Shown piece by piece: positions 55,988 through 64,000 of a stretch of DNA of 64,000 bases (position 1 is its first letter; every line of letters starts with the position of its first letter). Source of the stretch: Octadecabacter temperatus (GTDB lineage Bacteria; Pseudomonadota; Alphaproteobacteria; Rhodobacterales; Rhodobacteraceae); assembly GCF_001187845.1 (NCBI RefSeq), contig NZ_CP012160.1, forward strand, positions 2,542,001-2,606,000, given 5' to 3'. A model generated the notes under the pieces. It did no database searches. It saw only the letters and a list, made by a program, of their open reading frames with translations, and had not been told where the DNA came from. The translations under genes and the position numbers were made by a program.

Positions 55988-56884
55988 TTATGCTCCTTCA
56001 AAACCAATGGATTTCAGATACGCACGGTTCAGCTTCGCGTCATCGATGGGCGAGGTATCGCCCTCTGGATCGCAATCCTGCTCTACCGTACACCAACCAG
56101 AGAACCCGTTCTCCATCAAAACCTGCCGCACGGCCGGGAAGTCAACATCCCCGTCGCCAAGGTTGCAGAATATCCCCTGACCGCACGCGTCATAGAAGTC
56201 GGTGCGATTTTTTACGACTTGCGCTTTCACCTTCGGATCAATGTCCTTGAAATGCATGTAACTGATCCGATCGATATTGCGGCGCATAAAAGCCACTGGA
56301 TCAAAGCCTGCGTAAGAATGGTGACCTGTGTCGAAACAGATCTTGAGGATCGCTTCGTCGACTTCCGCCAGCAGGCGATCCAGCTCGGGTTCAAAATCCA
56401 TGAATCCGCCTGCATGGGCGTGAATACCTACGGTCAGGCCGTATTCCTCGGTGCCCATCTTGGCGACGGTCGCGATTTTGTCGCGGTACGCTGTCCATTC
56501 AGCCTTATCCATCTGCTCGGCCTCACCCACGCGGCCCGCGGTAGGCGCGCGACGCGGCGAAATGCTGTCGATAAGCACAAGGTGTTCCGCCCCATGCGCT
56601 TTCAGCGCCTTACAGGTGCGCACTGCGCCATCCATCACATCATCCCAAGCGTCAGGGTCATGGAACGGGCGGAAGACAACGCCCCCCACCAAAGTCTGCC
56701 CGAATTCTTCCAGCGCATCAGACAGCGCAGTTGGGTCCTCGGGCATGTACCCGACAGGCCCAAGTTCGATCCCCGTGTATCCCGCATCCGCGTTTTCTTG
56801 TAAAACTTTGCGCCAGTTCGGGTTCCGCGGATCATCCGCGAATTCGACACCCCAAGAACAAGGTGCGTTGCCAATCTTGATCAT
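55988..56884 (-). CDS. iolE: Inosose dehydratase IolE
   Basis: Dehydrates 2-keto-myo-inositol to 3D-trihydroxycyclohexane-1,2-dione, second step of inositol breakdown. The ATG at 56884 gives MIKIGNAPCSWGVEFADD, the recognisable IolE N-terminus. 298 residues, TIM barrel; metal ligands suggested by HAHAGGFMD, CFDTGHHSYAG, YMHFKDID and CTVEQDCD. It lies between two Gfo/Idh genes, spaced 4 and 17 bases. Confidence 0.93.
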   Translation of the reverse strand: MIKIGNAPCSWGVEFADDPRNPNWRKVLQENADAGYTGIELGPVGYMPEDPTALSDALEEFGQTLVGGVVFRPFHDPDAWDDVMDGAVRTCKALKAHGAEHLVLIDSISPRRAPTAGRVGEAEQMDKAEWTAYRDKIATVAKMGTEEYGLTVGIHAHAGGFMDFEPELDRLLAEVDEAILKICFDTGHHSYAGFDPVAFMRRNIDRISYMHFKDIDPKVKAQVVKNRTDFYDACGQGIFCNLGDGDVDFPAVRQVLMENGFSGWCTVEQDCDPEGDTSPIDDAKLNRAYLKSIGFEGA

Positions 56885-56901
56885 GTTCAAGCCCTTTTTG
56901 A

Positions 56902-58005
56902 TTAGAAATTTTTGATATCGACCCAAGCGCCTGTGCGACTTGAGGCCAGTGCTGCAGCGACAACGCGGTTCACTTCCATCCCTTCGGCGAAAGTCGGCCA
57001 GATGTTGCGTTGTTCATGAATAGCCCGCAAAAAGTCATGGGCCTCGATGATAATTTGATCCTGATAGCCCGTCCCGTGGCCCGGCCCCTGACAGAACGGC
57101 AGGTAGTCTGGGTGCGCTGGGCCGGTCAGGATTTTGCGAAACCCGCGCTCGGCCTCTGGGCCATCCATCGTATACAGATGCAGCGCGTTCTGATCCTCTT
57201 GATCGAAACGGATCGCGCCTTTGGTGCCGTGAATTTCATAGGCGTAGCCCATCTTCCGCCCAGTCGCGATGCGGCTGAAGAACAGATGCCCCTGCGCCCC
57301 GTTTTCAAAACGGCACATCATTTGCGCCTGATCGTCGTTATCAACGGTGCCACCTGGGCGGTTCGCGTGGACGGTCTCTGCTGTGGCGTTCAGGCTTACA
57401 ATCGGCCCGATAAGGGCACGGGCAGCGTTGATCATATGGGGCGCAAGATCACCCATGGTGCCGTTGGCCGCGCCTGTAGTGCGCCACGTGGCAGGCAACG
57501 TCTCGTCTGCCAGAAAGTCCTCGGTATGTTCACCGCGAAACCATGTGACAGCCCCGATCCGTCCTTCAGCGATCAGTTGCCGCGCAAACTGCGAAGCAGG
57601 CGTGCGGATATAGTTAAATCCAGTCATGTGAATCGCACCTGCAGCCTCAGCTGCCGCCAGCATTGCGCGGCTGTCTTCAAGCGAGGCACCCAGCGGCTTT
57701 TCACAAAACACAGGTTTGCCCAGCGCAAAGGCGGCTTCGGCGATCTCACGGTGGGTCGATTGGGGCGAAGCGATCACAATCGCGCCGACAGATTCGTCAG
57801 CTATCACACTGCGCCAGTCATCGGTTCCGCGCTTGAACCCATAGGCAGCTCGGTAACGTTCTGCGGATGCAGTGGATGACGCACAAATCACCTCAAGGAC
57901 GGGGCGTAGTGCCGTATCAAAGACCCCTGCCACCGCCGCATAAGCAACCGAATGGGCCTTACCCATATAGCCGCCGCCGATCAGCCCTATCCCAATCTCA
58001 GACAC
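56902..58005 (-). CDS. Gfo/Idh/MocA-family inositol dehydrogenase
   Basis: 367 residues from the GTG at 58005 (MSEIGIGLIGGGYMGKAHSV), preceded by GGGAGAAAGAAAAA. An ATG nine codons further upstream lies inside the operator and is less likely. Rossmann GLIGGGYMGKAHS, CEKPLGASLEDSRAM, and GDLAPHMINAARAL with the catalytic D-xxx-N/H region. It is first in the minus-strand operon, divergent from iolD across the palindromic operator. The family member oxidises inositols or related sugars; the specific isomer is not known. Confidence 0.88.
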   Translation of the reverse strand: MSEIGIGLIGGGYMGKAHSVAYAAVAGVFDTALRPVLEVICASSTASAERYRAAYGFKRGTDDWRSVIADESVGAIVIASPQSTHREIAEAAFALGKPVFCEKPLGASLEDSRAMLAAAEAAGAIHMTGFNYIRTPASQFARQLIAEGRIGAVTWFRGEHTEDFLADETLPATWRTTGAANGTMGDLAPHMINAARALIGPIVSLNATAETVHANRPGGTVDNDDQAQMMCRFENGAQGHLFFSRIATGRKMGYAYEIHGTKGAIRFDQEDQNALHLYTMDGPEAERGFRKILTGPAHPDYLPFCQGPGHGTGYQDQIIIEAHDFLRAIHEQRNIWPTFAEGMEVNRVVAAALASSRTGAWVDIKNF

Positions 58006-58031
58006 TTTTTCTTTCTCCCACAAGAATCTCA

Positions 58032-58047
58032 TTGCAACCGGTTGCAA
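58032..58047. promoter_or_regulatory. LacI-family operator between the divergent inositol operons
   Basis: TTGCAACCGGTTGCAA, a perfect 16-base palindrome, 27 bases upstream of the dehydrogenase start and 79 bases upstream of iolD. It can block both promoters at once. It shares its 14-base core with the site at 49739. Confidence 0.9.
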
Positions 58048-58125
58048 AACGGCTATCTTTGATTGGGGGCGCAGGTCAATAGCGATTTGTCGCACGCCAA
58101 ACGTAATCTCAAAGGGGGCGCCACG

Positions 58126-59997
58126 GTGGAGACCTTAAACCAAACAGTTACGCTGACAACTGCACAGGCAATTGTGCGGTTCCTTGCGGCTCAATACATT
58201 GAGATTGATGGCGCGGAAACGCACCTTTGCGGAGGCGGGTTCGGCATTTTTGGCCACGGCAATGTCACCTGCCTTGGCGAAGCGCTGCGCGACCACAAAG
58301 ATGTGCTGCCTCTTTATCGCGGTCAGAACGAACAGGGTATGGGATTCGCTGCGGCGGCCTATGCCAAGGCGCATCTGCGTCGCCGCTTCATGTTTTGCAC
58401 AGCAAGTGCAGGCCCCGGCACGGCGAACCTGCTGACCAGCGCTGCGCTAGCCCATGCGAACCGCCTGCCTATGCTGCTGCTTTGTGGTGATGCCTTCATC
58501 ACCCGCCTTCCCGATCCTGTGTTGCAACAGCTCGAGCACTACGGAAACCCGACCTTCGGCGTGAACGACGCGTTCAAAGCCGTGAGCCGCTATTGGGATC
58601 GGATCACGCATCCAGCGCAAATCATCCAATCCTTGCCGGCCGCGTTGAATACAATGCTTGATCCCGCCGATTGCGGGCCCGCCTTCCTTGGCCTGCCGCA
58701 AGACGTACAGGGTTGGACATATGAATACCCTCTGTCCTTCTTTGATAAACGTGTGCACCGCATCCGCCGTCAGGCCGCAGATACCGCCGAAATCACCGAG
58801 GCCGCAGCCCTGTTGAAAACCGCCAAACGCCCGATGATAATCGCGGGTGGCGGGGTACAGTATTCAGGCGCTGTCGAAGAACTGACGCTTTTCGCTGAAA
58901 CGCATTCTATCCCAGTTGTCGAAACCATCGCCGGACGTGCGAACCTGAAAGCGACCCACGCCCTTAACATCGGGCCACTTGGGGTAACTGGATCAGACAG
59001 TGCAAATGCAATTGCTGAACAGGCTGATGTCATTCTCGCGGTTGGCACACGCTTGCAAGACTTCACGACCGGTTCATGGACCGCATTTGCCCAAGACGCA
59101 CAGATCATCGGATTAAACGCGGCGCGCCATGATGCGGCAAAGCACATGTCCGCAACCGTTGTCGGCGATGCCAAACTGGCACTGGGCACGTTGCAAGATG
59201 CTTTGGGTGATTACGTAACCCCAGACGATTGGGTCGCAACCGCCAAAGCCGAACGGGCCAAGTGGGACGACTATGTCGCAAACAATACTCGTCTCGGGAA
59301 TGGCCCTGCGTCTTATGCGCAGGCAATCGGAGTGGTAAACGCAGCTTGCGATCCACGTGATCGGATCGTCGCCGCTGCTGGCGGACTACCTGCCGAAGTC
59401 ACCGCGAATTGGCGAACGCTGGACATCGGAACCGTCGATGTTGAATTCGGCTTTTCCTGCATGGGTTATGAAATTGCAGGCGGTTGGGGCGCGCGGATTG
59501 CGCAGGCCGAAAAAGAACCAGATCAAGATACGATCGTGTTTACGGGTGACGGGTCATACTTGCTGATGAACTCGGATGTCTATTCCTCGGTTCTGACCCA
59601 GAAGAAGATGATCATCATGGTGCTGGACAACGGCGGCTTTGCTGTCATCAACAAACTGCAAAACAATACCGGCAACGAGAGCTTCAACAACCTAATCGCG
59701 GATACACCAACAGCGACCAATCAGGTCGGTGTTGATTTCGAGGCACACGCACGCTCCATGGGGGCGTTGGCGGAAACGGTTGCAGACCCGTCTGGCCTTG
59801 CCGATGCCTTTGCCCGGGCAAAGGCGGCTGACCAGACCTACGTCATCGTCATGAAAGTCGATCCCTATGAAGGATGGACGACAGAGGGCCACACATGGTG
59901 GGAAGTTGGAACGCCTCACATTACCGACAACCCCAAGGTCAAAGCTGCCCACGAAGACTGGGAAAGCAGCCGATCCAAACAGCGTAAGGGCGTATAA
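58126..59997 (+). CDS. iolD: 3D-(3,5/4)-trihydroxycyclohexane-1,2-dione hydrolase
   Basis: Thiamine-diphosphate enzyme that opens the inositol ring to 5-deoxyglucuronate. 623 residues from the GTG at 58126, with AAAGGGGG eight bases upstream; the frame opens at 58063. N-terminal PYR domain with GIFGHGNVTCLGEAL and the catalytic Glu in RGQNEQGMGFAAAAYAK; C-terminal PP domain with FTGDGSYLLMNSDVYS (GDG...N metal motif) and VLDNGGFAVINKLQ. One base separates its stop from iolC. Confidence 0.96.
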   Translation: METLNQTVTLTTAQAIVRFLAAQYIEIDGAETHLCGGGFGIFGHGNVTCLGEALRDHKDVLPLYRGQNEQGMGFAAAAYAKAHLRRRFMFCTASAGPGTANLLTSAALAHANRLPMLLLCGDAFITRLPDPVLQQLEHYGNPTFGVNDAFKAVSRYWDRITHPAQIIQSLPAALNTMLDPADCGPAFLGLPQDVQGWTYEYPLSFFDKRVHRIRRQAADTAEITEAAALLKTAKRPMIIAGGGVQYSGAVEELTLFAETHSIPVVETIAGRANLKATHALNIGPLGVTGSDSANAIAEQADVILAVGTRLQDFTTGSWTAFAQDAQIIGLNAARHDAAKHMSATVVGDAKLALGTLQDALGDYVTPDDWVATAKAERAKWDDYVANNTRLGNGPASYAQAIGVVNAACDPRDRIVAAAGGLPAEVTANWRTLDIGTVDVEFGFSCMGYEIAGGWGARIAQAEKEPDQDTIVFTGDGSYLLMNSDVYSSVLTQKKMIIMVLDNGGFAVINKLQNNTGNESFNNLIADTPTATNQVGVDFEAHARSMGALAETVADPSGLADAFARAKAADQTYVIVMKVDPYEGWTTEGHTWWEVGTPHITDNPKVKAAHEDWESSRSKQRKGV

Positions 59998-59998
59998 G

Positions 59999-60979
59999 AT
60001 GGACGCGCTGCTGTCAGGGATCAAAGCCAACAATTTCGTCATCGTCGGCCGCGCGGGGATGGACTTCTTCACGCCTGCGGGCACCGCAACAGAGGACGCC
60101 GAAGTCTTTCACGCCGGACTTGGCGGATCGTCGGCCAATACGGCAGCGGGCATCTGCAAACTAGGCGGGCAAGCGGCGCTTGTTACGCGCGTGTCCGACG
60201 ACAGTATCGGGCGTTACTGCGTGAACCAATTAAAGCGCTATGGCGTGAGTGCGGATTACGTGACCCCCGTGGGCGGCGAATTTCGCAACTCCCTCGCCGT
60301 CTATGAAAGCCGCCTTGAGGGACACCAATCGGTAATTTACCGAAATGGCGCCGCTGATTTCGAGATGAACGAGGCAGACGTCGAGGCCGTGGACTATGCC
60401 CGTTTTGGCGCCCTGATCACAGCTGGCACCGTCTTCGCCGCAGAACCATCCCGTTCTGCCACCTTCCGCGCTTTTGAACTGGCCAAAGCAGCGGGCCTTC
60501 CGGTTATCTTCGACGTCGATTACCGCCCCTACTCATGGCCTTCCCCCGAGGTCGCTGCCGACGTGCTCAGTCGCGCTGCAGCAGCGTCAGACATGATCGT
60601 CGGCAACGACGAGGAATTCGGCTTTATGGCGGGGTCCATCGACAAGGGTCTCGATAAGGCGCGCGATCTTTCACAGACCAGCGCCGCGCTCGTCGTTTAC
60701 AAAATGGGGCCAGAGGGCGCGATCACTTTTGCCGATGGGCAGGAGATCCACACCGGCATCTATCCTGTTGAAGCCTTGAAACCAACGGGCGCGGGAGACA
60801 GTTTTATGGCGGGTATGTTGACGTCTTTGGCCGATGGCCATGACCTAAAAACATCCATTCTACGCGGCTCTGCCTGCGCCTCAGTCACAGTATCGCGGCC
60901 CGGCTGTGCGCCCGCGATGGCAGACACGGAAACTCTCGAAACTTTTCTGGCCACCCACCCCGGCCCAACCCAACGCTAA
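59999..60979 (+). CDS. iolC: 5-dehydro-2-deoxygluconokinase
   Basis: PfkB-family kinase that phosphorylates 5-dehydro-2-deoxygluconate. 326 residues from the ATG at 59999 (MDALLSGIKANNFVIVGRAG); an earlier frame lies in iolD. Motifs: GLGGSSANTAAGICKLGG near 40 (PfkB signature 1) and PTGAGDSFMAGML near 262 with the catalytic Asp. Unlike some bacteria, the kinase is not fused to an aldolase domain; a separate aldolase gene follows two genes on. Confidence 0.94.
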   Translation: MDALLSGIKANNFVIVGRAGMDFFTPAGTATEDAEVFHAGLGGSSANTAAGICKLGGQAALVTRVSDDSIGRYCVNQLKRYGVSADYVTPVGGEFRNSLAVYESRLEGHQSVIYRNGAADFEMNEADVEAVDYARFGALITAGTVFAAEPSRSATFRAFELAKAAGLPVIFDVDYRPYSWPSPEVAADVLSRAAAASDMIVGNDEEFGFMAGSIDKGLDKARDLSQTSAALVVYKMGPEGAITFADGQEIHTGIYPVEALKPTGAGDSFMAGMLTSLADGHDLKTSILRGSACASVTVSRPGCAPAMADTETLETFLATHPGPTQR

Positions 60980-60989
60980 AGGAACGATC

Positions 60990-61832
60990 ATGCATATTGC
61001 TCCGTTTGATAATCAGAACAAACCCATCGTTGATATCGACGATAGCACCGTTCCGCTGAACTATTTCAACATCGTCAAACTCAAAAAGGGTGAAGCGTTC
61101 GAATACGAAGTACCCGGCTACGAAACCTGCATCGTGCCCGCCACAGGCAGTATTGATGTGAATATCGAAGGCTTCAAAGCGAACGGCATCGGCGGGCGCG
61201 GCGAAGATGTTTGGGACGGCGAACCTGAGGGCGTCTATGTGCCGACCGCCGCCAAAGCCGAAATGGTCTGCACATCAGATGAAGTCGAAATTTTCATCGC
61301 AGGCGCGCGTTACGACAAGGTTCTGGATGCTTTCGCGGTGCGCAACGACGAACTCGACCTTGTACAATACGGGTCGGACGACACCAAAACCCACCGCAAG
61401 ATCAAACATATTCTTGGCACCAAATATCACGACAAGGTTGGCCGTCTGCTGGTCTCTGAGTTGTTCACCGTCGGTGAAGGTGGCTGGTCAGGCTTTCCAA
61501 GCCACAAACACGACACCGACCGCCTGCCGCAAGAAACGCGACACGACGAAACATACAACTTCCGTTTTAAACCCAACCACGGTTCAGGCGTACAGATGTT
61601 GCAGCGCGAAGATGGTAAGGCGGGTGACGCCTATCACATCGTAGATGGCTCAACGATTTGTCTCGACAGCGGATACCACCCCTGTGCGGTACTGCCCGGT
61701 TATCAGATGTATTATTTCACGATCCTCGGCGGGCTGTCACAACGCAGCCTCGTTCAATACTTCCAGCCGACCCATGCCTATCAGATCGAAACGATCCCAG
61801 GCATCAAAGATATGATCGCAAAGTTCAAATAG
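60990..61832 (+). CDS. iolB: 5-deoxy-glucuronate isomerase
   Basis: Bicupin isomerase turning 5-deoxyglucuronate into 5-dehydro-2-deoxygluconate. 280 residues from the ATG at 60990, after AAAGGAACGATC. The metal site is visible in SGFPSHKHDTDRLPQETRHDETYNF (His, His, Glu) and the last His near HPCAVLPGYQMYYFTI. Ten bases after iolC and nine before the aldolase. Confidence 0.95.
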   Translation: MHIAPFDNQNKPIVDIDDSTVPLNYFNIVKLKKGEAFEYEVPGYETCIVPATGSIDVNIEGFKANGIGGRGEDVWDGEPEGVYVPTAAKAEMVCTSDEVEIFIAGARYDKVLDAFAVRNDELDLVQYGSDDTKTHRKIKHILGTKYHDKVGRLLVSELFTVGEGGWSGFPSHKHDTDRLPQETRHDETYNFRFKPNHGSGVQMLQREDGKAGDAYHIVDGSTICLDSGYHPCAVLPGYQMYYFTILGGLSQRSLVQYFQPTHAYQIETIPGIKDMIAKFK

Positions 61833-61841
61833 GGGCAACAC

Positions 61842-62669
61842 ATGCCATTGGTAACTCTCGCAGATGTTCTGCAACCGGCGTTGAAAAATGGCACCGCAGT
61901 TGCTGGACTAGTGACACTGGGCTGGGAAGATATGCGCGCCTTTGTGCGGGCCGCAGAAGCGGAAAACTGCCCCGTCATTCTGCAGGCTGGCCCCGGCTGC
62001 CGCGCCCATACGCCCCTGCCCGTCCTTGGCAAAATGTTCCGCCATCTGGCCGAAAACGCCTCTGTGCCCGTCGTCGCCCATCTCGATCACGGCTACACTT
62101 ACGATGAGTGCGCCGAAGCCCTGGATTCTGGCTTTACCTCGCTGATGTTCGACGGGTCGCGCAAACCCTTCGACGACAACGTAGCCGAAACTAAACGCAT
62201 CGCCGATATGGCCCATGCTGCAGGCATTTCCTGTGAGGGCGAGATCGGGTTTGTGGGTTATGCCGAGGGTGAGGCTTCCGCAGGCACAGACCCTGCTGAG
62301 GCCGCCAAATTTGCTCTAGAAACGGGCGTTGACGCGATGGCAATTTCGGTTGGTAACGTGCACCTGCAAGAAGAAAAAGAAGGCGGGCTAGACGAAGGGC
62401 GCATCGCCGAAATTCAGGCCGTGACAAACGTGCCGTTGGTGATCCATGGCGGCTCTGGTGTACCTGTGGAACAGCGTGCTCGTCTGGCGCGCAACACAAA
62501 CATCTGCAAATTCAACATCGGGACCGAATTGCGCATGGCGTTCGGCGCCGCTCTGCGTGATGCCGTCTCCGCCGACTCCAAAAGGTTCGACCGTGTGTCG
62601 ATCCTTAAAGACACCGAAACCCCCATGATTGCCGCCGCACGCCGCGTGCTGGCTCCGCTCAAAGGATAA
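61842..62669 (+). CDS. iolJ: Class II aldolase, probable 6-phospho-5-dehydro-2-deoxygluconate aldolase
   Basis: Zn-dependent aldolase of 275 residues that should split the phosphorylated intermediate into dihydroxyacetone phosphate and malonate semialdehyde. HLDHGYTYDE near residue 83 (Zn His and catalytic Asp), GEIGFVGYAEGE near 130, VGNVHLQEE near 175 and VIHGGSGVP near 205 are class II fructose-bisphosphate-aldolase motifs. The inositol context decides the substrate; the fold alone would not. Confidence 0.9.
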   Translation: MPLVTLADVLQPALKNGTAVAGLVTLGWEDMRAFVRAAEAENCPVILQAGPGCRAHTPLPVLGKMFRHLAENASVPVVAHLDHGYTYDECAEALDSGFTSLMFDGSRKPFDDNVAETKRIADMAHAAGISCEGEIGFVGYAEGEASAGTDPAEAAKFALETGVDAMAISVGNVHLQEEKEGGLDEGRIAEIQAVTNVPLVIHGGSGVPVEQRARLARNTNICKFNIGTELRMAFGAALRDAVSADSKRFDRVSILKDTETPMIAAARRVLAPLKG

Positions 62670-62673
62670 CAGA

Positions 62674-63669
62674 ATGCTCAACGTCGGACTTTTGGGATGT
62701 GGACGGATCGGCCAAGTTCACGGTGCGACCCTTTCAGGAATGAAAACAGCGCGCACTGTAGCTGTGTCTGACTTTCTGCCCGAAGCAGCGAACGCACTGG
62801 CCAGCCAATTGAATGCGAAGGTCATGACCAGCGATCAGATGCTCGAAGATCCTGGCATCGACGCCGTCGTCATCGGCACGCCAACAACCACCCATTACGA
62901 CCTGATCCACAAGGCCGCCGCGCACGGAAAAGCAATCTTCTGCGAGAAGCCCGTCGACCTCTCCGTCGATCGTATCCGAGAGTGCCTCTCCGCCGTTGAG
63001 GTGGCTGGCGTGCCTTTCATGGTGGCCTTCAACCGCCGTTTTGACCCCAGCTTTGCGCACCTTCAAAAACAGATATCCGATCAAGTCATCGGCGACGTTG
63101 AGCTCGTCACGATCCTGTCGCGAGATCCAGCGCCACCGCCCATCGGATACATCAAAACCTCAGGCGGGATTTTCCGAGATATGATGATCCACGATCTTGA
63201 TATGGCCCGGTTCTTGCTTGGCGAAGAGCCCGTGGAATTGACCGCTGAAGCCTCTTGTTTAGTGGACCCCGCGATTGGCGAGGCGGGGGATTTCGACACT
63301 GCTGTGGTGACCCTGAAGACCGCGAATGGCAAGATATGCCAGATTAGCAATTCGCGCCGCGCAACCTATGGTTATGATCAACGGATCGAAGTGCATGGCT
63401 CAAAGGGTATGCTGCGTGCGGACAATATGCTCGAAAATTCGGTTCAGCTGGCGACAGGCGCAGGCCACCAAACTGCCGCGACCCAACCCTTCTTTCTGGA
63501 ACGCTATGCAGCTGCCTATCGTGCGGAAATGGAACATTTCGTCTCCTGCATTGCAGCCGGCGTGCCGATAGCTCCAACTGGTGAGGACGGGCTGAAAGCC
63601 CAGATCCTCGCTGATGCTGCAGATGCCGCAGCACGAGACGGTTTGCGTCGCTCACTTTCGCAAACCTAA
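62674..63669 (+). CDS. iolG: myo-Inositol 2-dehydrogenase
   Basis: 331-residue Gfo/Idh/MocA enzyme that starts the pathway by oxidising myo-inositol to 2-keto-myo-inositol. The ATG at 62674 gives MLNVGLLGCGRIGQVHG. Rossmann GLLGCGRIGQVH, FCEKPVDLSVDRI (EKP motif, Lys97 region), FMVAFNRRFDPSF, and DMMIHDLDMARFL with the catalytic Asp-xxx-His/Asp. Of the three Gfo/Idh proteins in the cluster this one is closest to classical IolG. It ends the plus-strand operon. Confidence 0.92.
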   Translation: MLNVGLLGCGRIGQVHGATLSGMKTARTVAVSDFLPEAANALASQLNAKVMTSDQMLEDPGIDAVVIGTPTTTHYDLIHKAAAHGKAIFCEKPVDLSVDRIRECLSAVEVAGVPFMVAFNRRFDPSFAHLQKQISDQVIGDVELVTILSRDPAPPPIGYIKTSGGIFRDMMIHDLDMARFLLGEEPVELTAEASCLVDPAIGEAGDFDTAVVTLKTANGKICQISNSRRATYGYDQRIEVHGSKGMLRADNMLENSVQLATGAGHQTAATQPFFLERYAAAYRAEMEHFVSCIAAGVPIAPTGEDGLKAQILADAADAAARDGLRRSLSQT

Positions 63670-64000
63670 GTTCGCGGATCGACGGTTTTTCCAGCGCAGT
63701 TTGTAACTGTAGCGGCGCCATCATGGCCTTGTCTAAAAGTGACATTGCGGCGATTTCTTTCTTGGAAAAAGCAATCTGTTACAAGGCATTGCGAAGAGTT
63801 TTCCGCTAGCCGCTTGGGAGCACTTGAGCTTCGTTGCAAAACCATCGAGGTCTTTACTGACAGATCGGTAGGGGGCTGTAGTTCGGTGCGGGCAATGAGG
63901 CGCGCCATTCTCGAATTATCGGCTCAAGTTGGCGTTTAGGCCAGAACCGTGGTGCGCCAATTTGGTTAAGGCACGAGCTGTTCCAATAATGCCCGTCTAC
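63670..64000. other. Gene-free end of the window
   Basis: No convincing gene. The 66-codon plus frame (63739-63939) has no family features. Short stretches recall the dispersed repeat but too weakly to call. Confidence 0.5.

Noticed and set aside
63739..63939. 66-codon frame at the end of the window
   Set aside because: No motif, no ribosome-binding site, and an overlapping minus frame of equal quality.

Overview
The window looks like chromosomal DNA of a marine alphaproteobacterium of the order Rhodobacterales (Roseobacter group). Moderate GC, the order leuA - mreBCD - mrdA - rodA, Kdo-type capsule export genes, a TRAP transporter, and a two-operon myo-inositol cluster all fit this. The taxonomic call rests on protein resemblance and gene order and was not tested by a search.

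Layout. 1-9.1 kb: end of leuA, a small unknown gene, then the rod-shape cluster mreB-mreC-mreD-mrdA(PBP2)-rodA and a hydroxyacid reductase. 9.1-15.4 kb: sseB-like and uracil-DNA-glycosylase-like genes, a capsule-export ATPase and polysaccharide co-polymerase, kdsA, a BON-MscS channel and tRNA-Gln. 15.5-20.8 kb: a 1061-residue RTX protein, a 1.4 kb gene-poor stretch and a GST gene broken by one in-frame stop. 20.8-24.7 kb: a polar amino-acid ABC transporter and a MATE exporter. 25-33.4 kb: a seven-gene minus-strand operon (cupin, acetoacetyl-CoA-synthetase-like ligase, thiolase, TRAP DctP/Q/M, GST) with a divergent TetR regulator and a palindromic operator. 34-39.9 kb: a SorC regulator, an AfuABC/FbpABC-type importer and a HAD phosphatase, which together suggest uptake of a phosphorylated sugar.

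39.9-49.5 kb: decayed gene remnants, then a UDP-sulfoquinovose-synthase homologue in one operon with a BcsB-like protein and a processive cellulose-synthase-like glycosyltransferase. Upstream sit a hybrid histidine kinase, a small periplasmic protein and a divergent LuxR-type response regulator. I rate this the best candidate for an undescribed system: a sensor-controlled sulfoquinovose-containing (sulfonated) exopolysaccharide. 49.7-63.7 kb: an inositol regulon: iolI-like isomerase, ABC importer, small membrane protein and LacI repressor; then idh-like - iolE - iolG-like on the minus strand, divergent from iolD-iolC-iolB-iolJ-iolG. Two near-identical palindromes (core TGCAACCGGTTGCA), one at each promoter region, tie the operons to the LacI protein. 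iolA/mmsA, the last step, is not in the window.

Several gene-free gaps carry decayed copies of one dispersed repeat with core CCGCAGCGAAGGTCCGC. No CRISPR array, prophage, intact IS element, rRNA or replication origin was seen.
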